NCBI GenBank assembly: GCA_964406445.1
Contig: CAYORU010000030.1
Span: 1-43,233, forward strand
Origin: SG8-30 sp964406445
Lineage (GTDB): Bacteria; Pseudomonadota; Gammaproteobacteria; Steroidobacterales; Steroidobacteraceae
DNA length: 43,233 nucleotides
Reading direction: 5' to 3'
Shown here one piece after another: positions 23,762 to 33,054 of the stretch (the first letter of the stretch is position 1; each line of letters begins with the position of its first letter). The position numbers and the translations under genes were made by a program. The notes under the pieces were generated by a model. That model was not told the DNA's origin and did not search any database. It saw only the letters and a list, made by a program, of their open reading frames with translations.

Positions 23762-24970
23762 TCACTGCCCGGCGAGCCAGGGGCCGAGCACCTGCCGGAC
23801 TCGCAATTCTTCGGGGATGCGGGACGGACCGATCCGCCGGTCCAGCTCTTCGTGCCAGTGGTAGATCCTGCGTTCCTGGCAGGACAGGTGCATGCCCTCG
23901 AAGCCGGCCGTTTCGACGGACTCCTGGATGCGCGGCGCGAACTGCGTGTCCTCCTCGAGGATGCGCTCGAAGTTCGACAGGCGCGTCGGCCACAGTTCGT
24001 GGCCCCGGGAACCCTCCGGCGCGAACCAGTGCACGTCGACGATCATCGACCGGTCGGTCCGGGGCCAGAACGTGATGAACGGAATGCCGGTGGACGACGG
24101 CGGCGTCACGAGGTTCGGATACAGGTTGTAGGAGGGGTTCTGGTGCGCGAAGATCTCCTCGGCGCCCGCGACTTCGGGCATTCCCGCGGCGCCAGGGTCG
24201 CGCCAGTCGGAGCGCCGGTGCGGCGTGACCATCATCGAGTGCCCGGCCGGCCACAGCACGATGTGCGTGCCGCGCGAGTCGAGGAAACGGTCCACCGTCT
24301 GCGGGTGGATGGACTTCAGGTGATAGGTCTCCAGGAAGGCGTCGAGCAGGATCTTCACGTTGCACGCGATCTCGTAGCTCGAGCTCGCAATGTGCCGCTG
24401 GTCTGCGACTTCGAGGTGCGCCCAATGGGACGGGACCGGCCCGAGCGACTCGAGCAGTGGCGGTGCGTCCCGCGCCTCGTTGATGAATACCCAGTTGCCG
24501 AAGCTCTCGCAGCGCACTTCGGCGAGGCCCATGCAGCTCGTATCGAGCGCCGGGAAGTCGCGCTTCTCCCGCACGGCGATCAGCCGTCCGTCGAGGTCGT
24601 AGGTCCAGCCGTGGTAGCGGCAGAAGAAGCCCTTGGTCTCGCCCCGCTCGGACTCGATCAGCGGCGCGCCGCGGTGACGGCAGGTGTTGTAGAAGGCGCG
24701 GATCCGGTCGTCCTTGCCGCGGATGATGACGATCGGCGCGCCGGTCCTGCGCCACATCCTGAAGCTGCCCGCCCGCGGCAACTCGTCCGCGTGCAGCGCG
24801 TACAGCCAGGAGCGCTTCCAGAGGAACTCGTGCTCGAGGCGCAGGAACTGCGGGTCCGTGTAGCGACCGCCCGGGACCGCGGGCAAGTCGGGAAATCCCG
24901 GGGGCGGCCCCTCGCGTTGCTGCTCGGTGGCCATGCCCGCGAAGAGACTGCGCTCGAATGCCGGATCCAT
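23762..24970 (-). CDS. Rieske non-heme iron oxygenase, alpha-subunit type (first of pair)
   Basis: 402 aa. Rieske ligands are C97-R-H99 and C117-R-Y-H120 (NTCRHRGAPL and FFCRYHGWTYDLDG). The catalytic iron site is NVKILLDAFLETYHLKSIHPQ with His217 and His222, and Glu214 at the bridge position. It is clearly homologous to, but well diverged from, the downstream Rieske protein: the C-terminal halves differ, so they are unlikely to be recent duplicates. They could act on successive steps or form a mixed oligomer. Promoter presumably in the 104-bp gap shared with the divergent molybdoenzyme. Substrate unknown. Confidence 0.9.
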   Translation of the reverse strand: MDPAFERSLFAGMATEQQREGPPPGFPDLPAVPGGRYTDPQFLRLEHEFLWKRSWLYALHADELPRAGSFRMWRRTGAPIVIIRGKDDRIRAFYNTCRHRGAPLIESERGETKGFFCRYHGWTYDLDGRLIAVREKRDFPALDTSCMGLAEVRCESFGNWVFINEARDAPPLLESLGPVPSHWAHLEVADQRHIASSSYEIACNVKILLDAFLETYHLKSIHPQTVDRFLDSRGTHIVLWPAGHSMMVTPHRRSDWRDPGAAGMPEVAGAEEIFAHQNPSYNLYPNLVTPPSSTGIPFITFWPRTDRSMIVDVHWFAPEGSRGHELWPTRLSNFERILEEDTQFAPRIQESVETAGFEGMHLSCQERRIYHWHEELDRRIGPSRIPEELRVRQVLGPWLAGQ

Positions 24971-25074
24971 GTCTGTGCCCCCGCGGGCCGTGGCCCCATC
25001 CGGGAATTGACGTTGAAGCGCGCGACCGCGGGAATCCGTGAAGTCCGTAGCCGCCTTTCGGTGGCGATGCAGCC

Positions 25075-27264
<2,190 letters not shown>

Positions 27265-27276
27265 GCGGCCGCGGCT

Positions 27277-27555
27277 TCAGGCGTCCGCGCGCGCAGCGTA
27301 GTGGGCGAAGGTCGCGCGCGAGGGCGGCCCCTGCCAGCGCTTCGGCGGGCGCAGCTGCTTCTCGCCGGGCGTCCCGCAACGGCGGCAGCGCGGGCGGAAC
27401 TCCGTCACCGTCCGGCCCGCGAGGTCCGAGCAGGCGAGCCTCGGCAGGTCCAGGTCGGCCCAGCGGCGGCAGCGCGGGCAATAGCAGGACAGCCCGTAGC
27501 CGTGCCTCGAGAGGTCGGCGAGGGTCGTGATCCGGACGGGTGTGATGTGCGCCAT
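27277..27555 (-). CDS. small zinc-ribbon protein
   Basis: 92 aa from MAHITPVRITTLADL; an in-frame ATG 14 codons upstream is possible. The visible feature is a two-part cysteine site, C24-x-C26-x2-C29 and C57-x2-C60, with an extra Cys42, which should fold as a zinc ribbon. The C-terminal third is basic and proline-rich. No membrane segment or signal. It is convergent with the molybdoenzyme (12-nt gap) and lies 79 nt after the triheme cytochrome on the same strand. Function not recognised. Confidence 0.65.
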   Translation of the reverse strand: MAHITPVRITTLADLSRHGYGLSCYCPRCRRWADLDLPRLACSDLAGRTVTEFRPRCRRCGTPGEKQLRPPKRWQGPPSRATFAHYAARADA

Positions 27556-27634
27556 GCGCGCACTTTGCACACCGCCGTGGCTCAGGAGATGAGCCACCCC
27601 TCGGCGCGGCCGGTTCGGTCGCGCCGGCTTCGCC

Positions 27635-28063
27635 TCACCAGTTGCGCGGGCCGCTCTTGACCGTCACCTCGCCGGTGCCGGTGGCGAGGGCATGGCAGTT
27701 CAGGCAGCTGCCGCCGTGCTGCAGCACGAAGTCGCTACGGCTGCCGCGGGCGTAGTGCATGCTGTGGGACACCGGGCCCAGGGCCTCGAGCCCGGACTCG
27801 TCGTCGTGGCAGGACTTGCAGTCGTCGGGCACGACCTTGACACGGTCGCCCATGTCGCGGTGCTTGAGCGCCGCCAGCATCACCTTGAGCGTGCGCTTGC
27901 CCCGGTGACAGGACACGCAGCCTTCCGGGGACTCGTCGGTGCTCGTCAGGCCCGGCAGGTAGGCCTTCGGCGGATCGTCCGCCCGCGCGCCGGCCGCCGT
28001 GAGCATCAGCAGGCCGGCGAGTCCGGCCGCCGCCAGCCTGGGGACAATTGTCGGGTGCGTCAT
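27635..28063 (-). CDS. periplasmic triheme cytochrome c
   Basis: 142 aa from MTHPTIVPRL, with GGAG seven bases upstream; a longer frame exists but would bury the signal peptide. Residues 1-28 are a Sec signal (AAAGLAGLLMLTAAGARA|DD). The mature protein has three CxxCH heme sites at 49-53 (CVSCH), 82-86 (CKSCH) and 120-124 (CLNCH). Additional histidines (H69, H100, H103, H116) could give bis-His ligation, as in small c7/c3-like cytochromes. It is the last of a run of minus-strand genes that begins with the bch genes, so a role in periplasmic electron transfer linked to phototrophy is plausible but unproven. Confidence 0.85.
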   Translation of the reverse strand: MTHPTIVPRLAAAGLAGLLMLTAAGARADDPPKAYLPGLTSTDESPEGCVSCHRGKRTLKVMLAALKHRDMGDRVKVVPDDCKSCHDDESGLEALGPVSHSMHYARGSRSDFVLQHGGSCLNCHALATGTGEVTVKSGPRNW

Positions 28064-28206
28064 GGCCGTGCTCCGCGCGGACGGTCGGCCCCGCTGGCCA
28101 TGGATGTCTGCAACGCCGCCGCGCCCATGAACGCAGGGTCGCAGACGACGATCCCCGGCACCATCGTGACTTCTCACCACGTATGCGCGCCCGCGGCGCG
28201 CGAGCC

Positions 28207-29310
28207 TCACCGGGGCGGGATGCCGGCCCGCGTGAGCAGGTAGGTAGCGAAGCTGCCGAGCCAGTGCCCACCCTCGTAGTGCTCGCCGGTGACGGCCGGA
28301 ACCGCCGCCCGAGCGTGCTCGCCGGCCGCCGCGACGAGCGCCGCGCGGCGCGGGTCCGCGCCGGGCAGCGCGGCCACGACGCCTTCCAGCATCCAGGCGC
28401 GGCTCAGGTTGAGCCCGTCGAGGTGGGCGAGCTTCGGGTCGGCCCGGTCGCTGATCTCGGCCGGCGGCAGCCAGCCGGCGAAGCCATCCCGGGGCAGGCG
28501 TGGCATGAATTGCGCCAGCCAGTCGGAGAACTCGGCCGCCGGCAGGACGCGGCGCATCAGGTCGGCCTCGGCGAGGCAGGGCGACAGGAAGTCCTCGCCG
28601 GACGGCTCGTAGGCCAGTGGGCAGTCGCGATCTGCGAGGTAGAACTGCAGCGCCTTGGCGTCGACGAGCGCGCGCATGGCCTCGTGCCCGGTATCCACGG
28701 CCCAGTCCCGGACGAGTCCAAGCGCGAAGGCGGTCTGCGAATGCTCGCCGGAGCGGACCGGATAGAGCAGCTTGGGCAGCCAGGCAGCGAGCCGCGAGGC
28801 CGCGGCGGACTCGAGCGGCGCGATCGCGGCGGCCCAGGCCTGCCCCTCAGGATCATCGAGTCGCCGCAGTTCCGCCGCCAGGGCGAGCAGCCAGGCCAGC
28901 CCGTAGGGCCGCTCGAAGGATGCCCGGCCGGGCCCGCCGAGATAGGCCGTCTCCGCAAGCAGGTTCGACTCGGTCAGGCTTCTGCCGAGCGCCTCACGGG
29001 CGCGGGCCGCCCACGGTGCCGCCGGATATCGCCGCGCGAGGCGAACCAGCAGCCAATGACCGTGCACCGAGGAATGCCAGTCGTAGCAGCCATAGAACGC
29101 CGGCGATAGCCGTCGTGGCGGCAGCACGTCGGTGTCGTCCTGCAGGACGTGGGAGATCTTGTTCGGATACTCGCGATGCACGCAGGCGAGCGCGAGTCCG
29201 GCGAGTCGCCCGGCGGATTCCTGATCGAGCGTCATGGCGCCCTCCTGCCCCGACGCCGCCGGCGCGGCGAGCCACAGGCCGGCGAGCGAGGCCAGCAGCG
29301 GCGCGCGCAC
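28207..29310 (-). CDS. DUF2891 family protein with signal peptide
   Basis: 367 aa with a GTG start at 29310, AGGG upstream and an 8-nt gap after the preceding membrane-protein gene. Residues 1-21 are a probable signal peptide (MRAPLLASLAGLWLAAPAASG). The body matches DUF2891 proteins: a helical, alpha/alpha-barrel-like fold with HREYPNKISHVL, SPAFYGCYDWHSSVHGHWLLVRLAR, EHSQTAFALGLVRDWA and the C-terminal HYEGGHWLGSFATYLLT. The conserved C-Y-D-W-H-S-S-V-H and E-G-G-H-W-L histidines could be an active site. The family has no assigned reaction. Its place downstream of bchP is unexplained. Confidence 0.8.
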   Translation of the reverse strand: MRAPLLASLAGLWLAAPAASGQEGAMTLDQESAGRLAGLALACVHREYPNKISHVLQDDTDVLPPRRLSPAFYGCYDWHSSVHGHWLLVRLARRYPAAPWAARAREALGRSLTESNLLAETAYLGGPGRASFERPYGLAWLLALAAELRRLDDPEGQAWAAAIAPLESAAASRLAAWLPKLLYPVRSGEHSQTAFALGLVRDWAVDTGHEAMRALVDAKALQFYLADRDCPLAYEPSGEDFLSPCLAEADLMRRVLPAAEFSDWLAQFMPRLPRDGFAGWLPPAEISDRADPKLAHLDGLNLSRAWMLEGVVAALPGADPRRAALVAAAGEHARAAVPAVTGEHYEGGHWLGSFATYLLTRAGIPPR

Positions 29311-29318
29311 CGCCGCCC

Positions 29319-29600
29319 TCAGCCCGGCTGCACGGCGCCCGACCGGGGCCGCCGCAGCCGCCGCGCGAGGTCGGCCAGGTGCAGTACGAGCGCAAGCGCG
29401 AGCGCGCCGCCGATCCAGCCGTCGCCCGAGCCGCCGAGCGCCATGCGCAGCGCGATCATGAGCGCCGCACCCGCCCCGAGGTTGAAGGCGAAGTCGGCGG
29501 GGGAAAAGCCGCCGCGCAGACCGCTCCAGGCCAGCAGGGCCGCGGCCTCGAGCGCCACCACCAGCAGCAGCAGGTCGACGAGGCCCGCGTCGACGGTCAC
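29319..29600 (-). CDS. small integral membrane protein coupled to bchP
   Basis: 93 aa with a GTG start at 29600 that overlaps the bchP stop by four bases (GTGA). Three hydrophobic segments are visible: VDLLLLVVALEAAALLAW (about 8-25), FAFNLGAGAALMIALRMAL (about 37-55) and WIGGALALALVLHLADLA (about 62-79). The C-terminal tail is basic (RRLRRPRSG). The translational coupling to bchP argues that it is a real gene and may act with the pigment-synthesis or membrane machinery. No family recognised. Confidence 0.7.
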   Translation of the reverse strand: MTVDAGLVDLLLLVVALEAAALLAWSGLRGGFSPADFAFNLGAGAALMIALRMALGGSGDGWIGGALALALVLHLADLARRLRRPRSGAVQPG

Positions 29601-30796
29601 ACCCGCGCCCAGCCGAGCAGGTGGGCCATGTCCTTGGCGGCGATCCTCAGGTGCGCGAGCGGTCTCGCCCGGACCAGCTTCTTGTTCATGTAGGCCTGCC
29701 AGGTGAGATGCTGGATGTCCGGATCACGGCACAGGCTCACGAAGCGTTCGCGACGCGCGTCCGACGAGTACCAGAACCGCTGCAGCAGCCCGAGCACCCA
29801 GAAGACGCGCCCGTGCGCCTTCATGAAGCGCTTGCGCGCCTGCGCGAGGGCGCGCGCGTCGCCGGTCTCGAGGAACTCGTCGACGGCGGCGGCGGCGAGC
29901 CGGCCGCCGGTCATCGCGTAGTAGATGCCCTCGCCCGACGCTGGCGCGACCACCCCGGCCGCGTCGCCTGCGAGCACGATGTTGCGCCCGTCGTCCCAAC
30001 GCCGCAGCGGGTGCATCGGGATAGGCGCGCCCTCCCGACGCACCGTCTGCACGCCGTCGAGCCCGGTGTCCTGACGCAGCCGCTGCACCGCGCCGCGCAG
30101 CGAGAAGCCCTTCTGGGCGCTGCCGACGCCGATGCTGGTGGTCTCGCCGTGCGGGAATATCCAGGCGTAGAAGTCCGGCGAAAGCTCGCCCTGGTAAAAG
30201 ACGTCGCAGCGGCGGCCGTCGAAATCGGCCACGCCCTCCGGCGGCGAACGGACGATCTCGTGGTAGGCGGCGACGTAGGGCACTTCGTCCGCGCCGGGCA
30301 CCGACTCGCGGGCGACCGCCGAGCGGGCGCCATCCGCGCCGACGACCGCGCGCGCGCGGATGCTGATCGCCTTGCCGCCCGAACGTTCGCCGGCCTCCCG
30401 ATACGAAACGGTCACCGTCCCGTCCGCCTCGCGCTGCGACCCGACGAACGTGCCGTCGCGCCGCTCAGCACCGGCGGCGGCGGCCCGCCGGCGCAGCCAC
30501 TCGTCGAACACGTCGCGGTCCACCATCCCGACGAACCCTCCGTCGATCGGCATGTCCACCCGGCGTTCGCTGGGCGCGACCATGCGCGCACCCGTCACCC
30601 GCGCCACCAGTAGCGCGTCCGGAATCTCGAACTCGCGGATCAGCTGCGGCGGGATCGCGCCGCCGCAGGGCTTGATACGGCCGGCCCGGTCGAGCAGGAG
30701 CACCGAGCGGCCGCGCCTAGCGAGGTCGGCCGCGGCCGTGGCTCCCGCCGGACCGCCACCCACCACCACCGCGTCGTAGATTCTCGTCTCGTTCAT
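29597..30796 (-). CDS. bchP: geranylgeranyl diphosphate/bacteriochlorophyllide reductase BchP
   Basis: 399 aa. The ATG at 30796-30794 is chosen because GAGGTG lies five bases upstream; the GTG one codon earlier is too close to it. The N-terminal Rossmann motif GGGPAGATAAADLARRG binds FAD. KPCGGAIPP, GFVGMVDRDVFDEWL, GADGARSAVAR and the second FAD block IVLAGDAAGVVAPASGEGIYYAM are typical of BchP/ChlP. It reduces the geranylgeranyl tail of bacteriochlorophyll to phytyl in three NADPH-dependent steps at the membrane. It follows the PucC-like gene, the bchG-pucC-like-bchP order known from Rhodobacter. Confidence 0.97.
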   Translation of the reverse strand: MNETRIYDAVVVGGGPAGATAAADLARRGRSVLLLDRAGRIKPCGGAIPPQLIREFEIPDALLVARVTGARMVAPSERRVDMPIDGGFVGMVDRDVFDEWLRRRAAAAGAERRDGTFVGSQREADGTVTVSYREAGERSGGKAISIRARAVVGADGARSAVARESVPGADEVPYVAAYHEIVRSPPEGVADFDGRRCDVFYQGELSPDFYAWIFPHGETTSIGVGSAQKGFSLRGAVQRLRQDTGLDGVQTVRREGAPIPMHPLRRWDDGRNIVLAGDAAGVVAPASGEGIYYAMTGGRLAAAAVDEFLETGDARALAQARKRFMKAHGRVFWVLGLLQRFWYSSDARRERFVSLCRDPDIQHLTWQAYMNKKLVRARPLAHLRIAAKDMAHLLGWARV

Positions 30797-30800
30797 CACT

Positions 30801-32120
30801 TCACCTCATCGGAGATTCTGCTGCCAGCCGCGTGGTCGGCAGGCTGCGCATGTCGGCAGCCGGCGTGACCGCGCCCACGCGCGCGGCGAGCCCTGCGGCA
30901 AAGAGGAATGCCAGGGCCTCGAGCCCGAACACGAACGAATATGCGGCGAGCGGCGAGCCGAGCAGGAGCCGCATCAGGTCCACGCAGCCCGTGCCGACGA
31001 TGCCCCCGGCGGCGAATGCGATCGCCTGCGCCGCGCCCCACAGTCCCATGCGCGTCCCCTCCCGGGAGGCGCGACCCGCACCGACGAGGGCCATCATCGA
31101 GCCGATCGCGGCGACCGAGAACGCGCCGTTGGCGGCGCCGAGCAGGAACACGGTCGGCCGCAGCGGCCATTCCGGACCCACGTGTCCGGCGAGCGCGAGG
31201 GCGAACAGCGCGACACCGGAGGCCACGCAGCCCCCGATCGTCCAGGCCCGGAGCGCGGCGGCACGACGGCCGGCGGCGATCCCGACCAGCACCATGCCGA
31301 GCAGCACGCCGGAATTCTGCACGCCGGACAGGCGGGTGGACTCGCCCGGCGTGAGGCCGAAGACCAGCCCCGCGAAGGGCTCGAGGATCAGGTCCTGCGC
31401 GCTGTAGGCCAGCATCGAGACGAACACGAAGACCGTGAACCGCCGTGCCTGAGGCTCGGTCCACACCTGCGCGAGCGCCTCGCCAAAGGGCACGTGGTCG
31501 GCCGCCGCCGGCAGCCCGGCAGGCGCGTCGCGCTCGACGCCCCAGACCGCGAGCAGCGCCACGCACAGCGCCGTCGCGCAGATCACGCCGGCCACCAGCA
31601 CCAGCCGTTCGTGCGTGTAGGGATCGAGCAGGTGTCCCGCGACGCCCGCGGTCAGCACGAAGCCGGCGATCATCATCACCCAGACAATGGTCGCCGCCGG
31701 CGCGCGCCGCCGCGCATCGACCCGCTTGGCGAGCAGCACGAGCAGCGACGTGCCGGCTGCGCCCACGCCGACGCCGATCAGCACGAAGGCCAGCGTGGCG
31801 AGGGCGAGGCCGGGCGCGGGACGGGTCGCGGCGAGCGCGGTGGCCACCGCCGCCAGGAATCCGCCGCCCGTGAGCGCGGCCATGCCGCCGACGATCCACG
31901 GGGTGAGCCGCCCGCCGCGGTCCGAGCCGTAACCGAAGCGCGGGCGCAGCAGCTGCAGCGCGTGGTGGAGCGCGACCAGCACGCCGGGCACCAGCGCGGG
32001 CAGCGCGAGTTCGACCACCATCACCCGGTTGAGCGTCGAGGTCGTGAGCACGACCACCGAGCCGAGCGCGCTCTGCACCAGCCCGAGGCGCACGATGCCG
32101 AGCCAGCCGAGCGAGGGCAC
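30801..32120 (-). CDS. PucC/BCD-family MFS protein (Bch2/ORF428-like)
   Basis: 439 aa, about 12 hydrophobic segments. The start is GTG at 32120, one base after the bchG stop. The N-terminus LGWLGIVRLGLVQSALGSVVVLTTSTLNRVMVVELALPALVPGVLV with HHALQLLRPRFGYGSDRGG is the signature of the PucC/LhaA/Bch2 family. These inner-membrane proteins are needed for light-harvesting complex assembly or bacteriochlorophyll delivery. Position between bchG and bchP matches Rhodobacter ORF428 (bch2). No antenna genes (puf/puc) are in the window. Confidence 0.92.
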   Translation of the reverse strand: MPSLGWLGIVRLGLVQSALGSVVVLTTSTLNRVMVVELALPALVPGVLVALHHALQLLRPRFGYGSDRGGRLTPWIVGGMAALTGGGFLAAVATALAATRPAPGLALATLAFVLIGVGVGAAGTSLLVLLAKRVDARRRAPAATIVWVMMIAGFVLTAGVAGHLLDPYTHERLVLVAGVICATALCVALLAVWGVERDAPAGLPAAADHVPFGEALAQVWTEPQARRFTVFVFVSMLAYSAQDLILEPFAGLVFGLTPGESTRLSGVQNSGVLLGMVLVGIAAGRRAAALRAWTIGGCVASGVALFALALAGHVGPEWPLRPTVFLLGAANGAFSVAAIGSMMALVGAGRASREGTRMGLWGAAQAIAFAAGGIVGTGCVDLMRLLLGSPLAAYSFVFGLEALAFLFAAGLAARVGAVTPAADMRSLPTTRLAAESPMR

Positions 32121-32121
32121 C

Positions 32122-33036
32122 TCAGCCGCCCGCCGGCAGCGAGCGCACGGCGAAGGCGCTGACCATCATGCCGGTGACGTACACGGTCACGCCCAGCCCG
32201 CTGAGCCAAAGCGCACGCGCCGCGGGCGCAGCCAGGAAGCGGATCATCATGAGCGCCTGCAGGACGACCAGCGCGCCGACGGCCGCCGCGTGCAGCGGCC
32301 GGTCCCAGTAGGCGAGCAGCGCCACGACGGCTGCCTGCGGCAGCAGCATCGCCGCGCAGCAGACCCTGGCCGCCGCGTCGACACCGAGGCGCGCCGGCAG
32401 CGAGCCGATTCCCATCCGCAGGTCGCCGCGGACCGACTTGAAGTCGTTCAGGGTCATGATGCCGTGCGCGCCGAGGCTGTAGAGCAGCGCGAGCAGCAGC
32501 ACCGGCGGCGCCGGCAGCGCGCCTTGCAGCATCACGGCCGCGCCGGTGATCCAGGCCAGCCCCTCGTAGCTGAGACCCACCGCGAGATTGCCCCACCAGC
32601 CGTTGCGCTTCAGGCGCAGCGGCGGCGCGCTGTAGGCCCAGGCGAGCGCGAGGCCGACGAGCGCGGCCCCGAAGACCCAGCGGCCCAGCGCGGCCGCGAC
32701 CGCCAGCGAGAGCGCGCTCCAGGCGACCGCGATGTACAGGCCCCAGCGGCCCGGCACCCGACCCGAGGGGATCGGCCGGCCCGGCTCGTTGATCGCGTCG
32801 ACGTGCCGGTCGAACCAGTCGTTGACCGCCTGGCTGGTGCCGCAGACCAGCGGACCGGCGAGCACGACGCCGGCGAGCACCAGCCACCAGCGCTCGCCGA
32901 CCGCCACTCCGACCGAGACCACGCCGCAGGCGAAGGCCCACATCGGCGGGAACCAGGTGATCGGCTTGAGCAGCTCGATGGCCGCCTGCAGCGTCGGGCG
33001 CGGCGCATCGAGTGCGAGGATGCCGGGTCGCGACAT
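32122..33036 (-). CDS. bchG: bacteriochlorophyll synthase BchG
   Basis: 304 aa, UbiA-type polyprenyltransferase with about eight or nine membrane segments. The first Asp-rich motif is NDWFDRHVDAINEPGRPIPSG (from residue 72). The second is NDFKSVRGDLRMGIGSLP. It esterifies bacteriochlorophyllide a with geranylgeranyl or phytyl diphosphate. The WWGNLAVGLSYEGLAWITG block is typical of chlorophyll synthases and separates it from other UbiA enzymes. It starts 18 nt after ppsR, making ppsR-bchG-pucC-like-bchP one transcription unit. Confidence 0.97.
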   Translation of the reverse strand: MSRPGILALDAPRPTLQAAIELLKPITWFPPMWAFACGVVSVGVAVGERWWLVLAGVVLAGPLVCGTSQAVNDWFDRHVDAINEPGRPIPSGRVPGRWGLYIAVAWSALSLAVAAALGRWVFGAALVGLALAWAYSAPPLRLKRNGWWGNLAVGLSYEGLAWITGAAVMLQGALPAPPVLLLALLYSLGAHGIMTLNDFKSVRGDLRMGIGSLPARLGVDAAARVCCAAMLLPQAAVVALLAYWDRPLHAAAVGALVVLQALMMIRFLAAPAARALWLSGLGVTVYVTGMMVSAFAVRSLPAGG

Positions 33037-33054
33037 GGCAGGCGGCGCGCGGGC

